Shown in pieces: positions 6,810 to 9,999 of a stretch of 9,999 nucleotides of DNA. This stretch comes from JAAYCI01 sp964367945 (GTDB lineage: Bacteria; Bacillota; Clostridia; Oscillospirales; Ruminococcaceae). The first letter of the stretch is position 1. Each line of letters opens with the position of its first letter. The notes beneath the pieces are model-generated. The model was not told the origin of the DNA and made no database searches. It saw only the letters and a list, made by a program, of their open reading frames with translations. Position numbers and translations under genes: made by a program. Location of the stretch: assembly GCA_964367945.1 (NCBI GenBank), contig CAYIZZ010000089.1, positions 1 to 9,999 on the forward strand, read 5' to 3'.

Positions 6810-6962
6810 ATGAAAGTATTTCTCAAAATATTGAAATGGGTTGTTATCATTGCAGTATTTTTATTAGCTACCTTAATTTTAACAGCCCAAATATCAGGAA
6901 ATTTTGATGGGCCGTTTTTCGGGGTGCCTGATTTAGTTCAGTACCTGCTTTCCGCTATTTAA
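6810..6962 (+). CDS. Small single-pass membrane protein, unknown function (50 residues)
   Basis: The ATG at 6810 is preceded by AAGGAG nine bases upstream and a perfect extended -10 promoter, and the frame ends at TAA 6960-6962. The product starts with a basic MKVFLKILKW segment. One hydrophobic helix follows (about residues 10-27, WVVIIAVFLLATLILTA), then a short tail with GNFDGPFFGVPDLVQYLLSAI. Positive-inside weighting suggests the N-terminus in the cytoplasm and the tail outside; an uncleaved signal anchor is more likely than a signal peptide, as no clear Ala-x-Ala cut is seen. I do not recognise the family. It stands alone as a transcription unit closed by the hairpin at 7098-7135. Its divergent placement next to the surface-protein gene is suggestive but proves no link. 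A small toxin, a membrane-complex subunit or a stress peptide are all possible. Confidence 0.7.
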   Translation: MKVFLKILKWVVIIAVFLLATLILTAQISGNFDGPFFGVPDLVQYLLSAI

Positions 6963-7097
6963 TATATGCATGAGCGCTTGTTTGGCACCTCATCAGCTTA
7001 GTCTATAAAAGCCGTATATGATGAGAAATGTTTAAGCGAGCTTTATTAACAATAAAATCATGCTCCATGTTCAAATTATATTGCCGGAACAAAAATC

Positions 7098-7136
7098 AAA
7101 ACCGCACGCTATCTTTTAATGATAGGTGCGGTTTTT
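7098..7136. terminator. Two-way intrinsic terminator between convergent units
   Basis: AAAACCGCAC/CTATC (7098-7113, with a bulged G at 7108) pairs with GATAG/GTGCGGTTTT (7121-7135) around a seven-base loop. On the plus strand it runs into TTTTT, ending the small membrane-protein transcript. On the minus strand the arm ends GCGGTTTT and continues GATTTTT, so it can also end the MFS-glycosidase transcript, whose stop codon lies 87 bases upstream. The GC-rich stem base and tails on both sides support use in both directions. Confidence 0.85.
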
Positions 7137-7222
7137 ATCATGTTACTTATATGCGTCTGTTGATAGAACAGCCCACAGACATATCCCCTTCAAAATATCT
7201 GTTGGCTAGTTTGATATGCAGG
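7137..7222. other. Short untranslated tail of the glycosidase operon
   Basis: This 86-base stretch lies between the terminator and the glycosidase stop codon. It carries GTCTGT (7155-7160) and its inverted copy ACAGAC (7175-7180), plus a further nearby ATCTGTTG, so weak secondary structure in the 3' untranslated region is possible. No coding potential is evident: a plus-strand open frame through here crosses the terminator and has no good ribosome binding site. Confidence 0.4.
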
Positions 7223-8911
7223 CTACAATTTATCAAATACATCTTTTATTTCATCTGCACGAATTTTACTCTTTGTTCTGTCAAAACTTAATATTCCGTT
7301 AATTTCTTGTTCCACGTCAGAAAGCTGCGTGTAAATACAAGCGCATAATCCTTTGTCTTTTGCAGGTACTATTTCGTTAGCATATAACTTTCTTACAGCG
7401 CTGACAAAATCCTCTCTTGTTTGTAGACTCTTATAGCTAAATGCTCTTTTCACATGCTTTGCATCGCTTTCTTTATATGCATAACCACCAAACTCGCTCA
7501 AGATAACTGCTCTGCTTAATTTATCTTTTCTATGCTTATACTTTCTAAAATAAATATGTAAGCTTTTAAAATCTCCTATTCCTTGATCATGCCATCCGCT
7601 TGCATGGTCTATCAGCCTTGTTGGATCTTGTTTTTTTATCATGTCATATGCTATTTTTGCGTCAAACTGTCCCCATCCTTCGTTAAAAGGCACCCACATT
7701 ACAATACACGGACAATTTTTAAGCATGTTTATCATGTCGGTCATTTCAGTATAAAAATCTTTGCGCGCATTTTCATCTTGCCTTGAAAACGCTTCATAAT
7801 TATCATCTTTTATCTTGATAGGTAAAAAAGCCGGCGCTGTTATCACTGATAATTTATAGTCTCCACCACCATTTATCATATCTTGCCATACCATCATGCC
7901 AAGCCTATCACAATGATAGTACCAGCGCATTGGCTCTATTTTAATATGTTTTCTAAGCGTATTAAAGCCTAGTTCTTTCATTTTAACTATATCATATATT
8001 AACGCCTCGTCGTTTGGCGCTGTATACAGTCCATCCTGCCAATAGCCTTGGTCTAGCACGCCATTACAAAAACATTCTTCTCCGTTTAAATATATGCGCT
8101 TAATTCCTTTTTCGTCTTGCTTAATATCAAGTGCACGCATCGCAAAATATGTTTTGATATAGTCACTTTCCACTTTCACTTCGACATTATACAAATGTGG
8201 ATTATCCATATTCCACGCTATAAAATTCGGCATATCAATTTTTATTTTCTCGTTACATCTTGATATGATTTTTTGCTTTTCTATCTTAATTTCACAAATC
8301 GCATTTTTGCTACAGTTCACAGTAATGTATGCTCTTGCATTTTCAAAATCAGGTGTTATATCAACACTTTGTATGAATGTACTCGGCACACTTTCCATCC
8401 ATACAGTTTGCCATATTCCACTTTGCGGGGTGTACCATATTCCACCACTGTCGATTTTTTGCTTTCCTCTTGTTTGTGGTGCTGTATCTTGAGGATCATA
8501 CACTTTCACAACCAACACATTAGCTTCATCTTTCAAATATTGCGTAATATCAAAACAAAAGCTTGTGTATCCGCCTTTATGCTCGCCAACTTTTTCACCG
8601 TTCAAAAAAACGCATGCGTGCCAATCCACTGCTCCAAAATGCAGTAGAACTTTGCCTTTATTGAAGTTTTTTGGCAGCGTGATTTCTTTTTTGTACCATA
8701 AATATTCGCTGGGCTTTGGGTGTGTTACGTCGCCTGAAAGCTGGCACTCCGGTGAAAACGGCACAATAATTTGCTCATTGTATTTTTCAGGCTGGTGGCC
8801 ACTCGTGACGCAATAATCCCAAACACCGTTCAAGTTTATATAGCTGTCGCGCCAAAACTGCGGCCTAGGATATTCGCCCAAAACATTGTTTACATCTATT
8901 TTATTTACCAT
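7223..8911 (-). CDS. Glycoside hydrolase family 2 protein (beta-galactosidase/glucuronidase-like)
   Basis: A 562-residue protein with the three core GH2 domains. An N-terminal jelly-roll sugar-binding domain (about 12-175) includes YPRPQFWRDSYINLNGVWDY, LHFGAVDWHACVFLNGEKVGEHKGGYTSF and the SGIWQTVWME exit strand. An Ig-like sandwich (about 178-265) and a TIM barrel (about 268-562) follow. In the barrel, N410-E411 in WVPFNEGWG is the expected acid/base and E473 in LSEFGG the expected nucleophile, so the enzyme should be active as a retaining exo-beta-glycosidase. The usual N-x-R-x-S-H motif reads FNTLRKHIKIEP, and VWQD stands where many relatives have a Glu. The length fits the short glucuronidase-like form and lacks the extra C-terminal domains of LacZ. 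There is no signal peptide and it has 14 cysteines, so it is cytoplasmic. The AGAAAGG before its ATG lies inside the last codons of the upstream transporter gene. The substrate is not determinable. Confidence 0.9.
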   Translation of the reverse strand: MVNKIDVNNVLGEYPRPQFWRDSYINLNGVWDYCVTSGHQPEKYNEQIIVPFSPECQLSGDVTHPKPSEYLWYKKEITLPKNFNKGKVLLHFGAVDWHACVFLNGEKVGEHKGGYTSFCFDITQYLKDEANVLVVKVYDPQDTAPQTRGKQKIDSGGIWYTPQSGIWQTVWMESVPSTFIQSVDITPDFENARAYITVNCSKNAICEIKIEKQKIISRCNEKIKIDMPNFIAWNMDNPHLYNVEVKVESDYIKTYFAMRALDIKQDEKGIKRIYLNGEECFCNGVLDQGYWQDGLYTAPNDEALIYDIVKMKELGFNTLRKHIKIEPMRWYYHCDRLGMMVWQDMINGGGDYKLSVITAPAFLPIKIKDDNYEAFSRQDENARKDFYTEMTDMINMLKNCPCIVMWVPFNEGWGQFDAKIAYDMIKKQDPTRLIDHASGWHDQGIGDFKSLHIYFRKYKHRKDKLSRAVILSEFGGYAYKESDAKHVKRAFSYKSLQTREDFVSAVRKLYANEIVPAKDKGLCACIYTQLSDVEQEINGILSFDRTKSKIRADEIKDVFDKL

Positions 8912-8917
8912 AATAAA

Positions 8918-9999
8918 CTAAACCTTTCTGGTTTCATCAGTTTTCCCCATTATATAAAGAGGAATAAACGCAAGCAACGTGCACACTCCCGCCATTACAA
9001 AAATTAAATTTGTAGGTAAAAACCCACTGTTTCCGTCTACTACAATTGGTGTGCCAAATATAGAAATAATAAGCTGGCCGATGTATGGACCTATCACCAT
9101 TGGTAAAAGCACCCTGAAAACCATTCTTATACCTTGAAAACTGCCAACTTCGTTATGCGGCGTCAAATCTCTCAGCCATGCGCCACTTACTATTATTTTG
9201 GCAACTATTCCAAAAGCCATAATAAAAATACCTACGCACAAAAACAGCATGGTTTTCGCGCTTGCCACAACAAAAAATCCAACTGCTGATATTATTAAAG
9301 AAAAAATCATCGACTTGTTTTTTTCTACTTTATCTACAATCAAACCAAAAACAACGCCTACCACGCCGGATAAAAGTGTCATCACACCAAGATAAAGACC
9401 GATTTCACTATAATTAAATCCAAGAGTTTGGGTGAAATATATTATTTGATACGGAAGTGATATTTGCTCTGCTGCTGTAAATACAAGTATACAAATTAAA
9501 AGCCACTTAAGCTTTTTATCCTTTTTAAGAGGGCTGAAAGAAAATGCTTGTATCAACTGTTTTTTATAGCTAAGATCATTTTTACGTGATAATGTCGCTA
9601 CATCTTTCATAAAAAACGCACCTATAACACCACTAATGCTAACTATCACCCCAAGGCCTATGAAAAACACAGTATAGCCGAACGTGTCTATAACAACACC
9701 GGAGGCAACAGTGGTTACAACAAGTGCAACCAGTGGGAAAACTTCTAAAATACCGCTAACTGTTCCTCTATTTGTACTGTCTGTTATATCTGTTATCCAT
9801 GCGTTAAAACATGCATCATTTGCTGTAGAACCAAAAAAGGTCATTACACAATCTAAAATCAGTAAAAGCACAACAGACACCGCAGTCGACTGTGCAAGTG
9901 ATGATAGCGGAAATGCAGCAGTGGACACACCCCATAAAATATAGCCAAACAAAATAATCGCCTTGCGTTTTCCAACCCTGTCGCTAAAAGTACCCATGA
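8918..9999 (-). CDS. MFS transporter, likely glycoside or sugar importer (N-terminus outside window)
   Basis: The visible 359 residues begin inside the conserved loop 2-3 motif of the major facilitator superfamily (G-T-F-S-D-R-V-G-K-R-K). The first methionine shown is therefore almost surely internal, and about 50-60 residues carrying helices 1 and 2 lie beyond the right border. About ten helices follow (near 14-33, 39-57, 82-104, 109-130, 163-187, 198-222, 229-246, 249-271, 295-314, 331-350), which with the missing two makes the usual twelve. A longer cytoplasmic loop (about 131-162) separates the halves, and GAWLRDLTPHNEVG in the second half resembles NAWITDITDSTNRG of the first, as expected from the internal duplication. 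The stop codon is six bases before the GH2 start, so the two are co-transcribed and probably coupled in translation. A role in importing the GH2 substrate is inference from this context. Confidence 0.85.
   Translation of the reverse strand, partial: MGTFSDRVGKRKAIILFGYILWGVSTAAFPLSSLAQSTAVSVVLLLILDCVMTFFGSTANDACFNAWITDITDSTNRGTVSGILEVFPLVALVVTTVASGVVIDTFGYTVFFIGLGVIVSISGVIGAFFMKDVATLSRKNDLSYKKQLIQAFSFSPLKKDKKLKWLLICILVFTAAEQISLPYQIIYFTQTLGFNYSEIGLYLGVMTLLSGVVGVVFGLIVDKVEKNKSMIFSLIISAVGFFVVASAKTMLFLCVGIFIMAFGIVAKIIVSGAWLRDLTPHNEVGSFQGIRMVFRVLLPMVIGPYIGQLIISIFGTPIVVDGNSGFLPTNLIFVMAGVCTLLAFIPLYIMGKTDETRKV
8923..8929 (-). promoter_or_regulatory. Glycosidase ribosome binding site embedded in the transporter gene end
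   Basis: AGAAAGG on the minus strand overlaps the final Thr-Arg-Lys-Val codons of the transporter and lies 11 bases before the glycosidase ATG (8909-8911). The spacing is slightly long. Ribosomes ending at the transporter stop (8918-8920) would finish within a few bases of the next start, which favours translational coupling. Confidence 0.55.

Noticed and set aside
6989..7025. CTCATCA / TGATGAG inverted repeat after the small gene
   Set aside because: Seven-base arms are separated by 23 bases with no uridine tract; the hairpin at 7098-7135 is a far better terminator, and this pair may be chance.
7028..7291. 87-residue plus-strand frame after the small membrane-protein gene
   Set aside because: It runs through the strong terminator hairpin and into the glycosidase 3' end, and lacks a good ribosome binding site.

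Overview
This AT-rich window looks like the chromosome of a Gram-positive, probably gut- or host-associated member of the Firmicutes (Clostridia-like). The grounds are strong GGAGG/AAGGAG ribosome binding sites, a giant surface protein built from InlB-type and MBG-type repeats, intrinsic terminators and low GC. The exact taxon cannot be read from the sequence.

Layout, left to right. At the left edge (1-110) a good sigma-A-type promoter reads leftwards towards a possible start codon at the border. A perfect 14-bp hairpin (146-178) closes a 2037-residue minus-strand gene (214-6327). This gene encodes a secreted, cysteine-free, multidomain surface protein. It has a signal peptide, InlB-like and MucBP-like repeats, two 'Y-[DN]-A-x-S-H' modules, about five MBG-type beta domains and a Pro-Asp spacer. 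It ends in an unusual anchor of three membrane helices with Glu/Asp-rich cytoplasmic segments instead of an LPXTG motif.

A 482-bp divergent intergenic region (6328-6809) separates it from a rightward 50-residue single-pass membrane peptide (6810-6962). The region holds several palindromes, a 22-bp-spaced direct repeat and a perfect extended -10 promoter for the small gene. A strong hairpin (7098-7135) terminates the small gene and, from the other side, a leftward operon.

That operon (7223-9999, minus strand) is an MFS transporter, truncated by the right border, followed six bases later by a cytoplasmic three-domain GH2 glycosidase. Together they look like an import-and-hydrolyse unit for a glycoside. 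The substrate cannot be assigned.

No tRNA, rRNA, CRISPR array, insertion sequence or phage module was seen. The parts least explained by known families are the small membrane peptide with its promoter-proximal inverted repeat, the operator-like repeats in front of the adhesin, and the triple-helix anchor.
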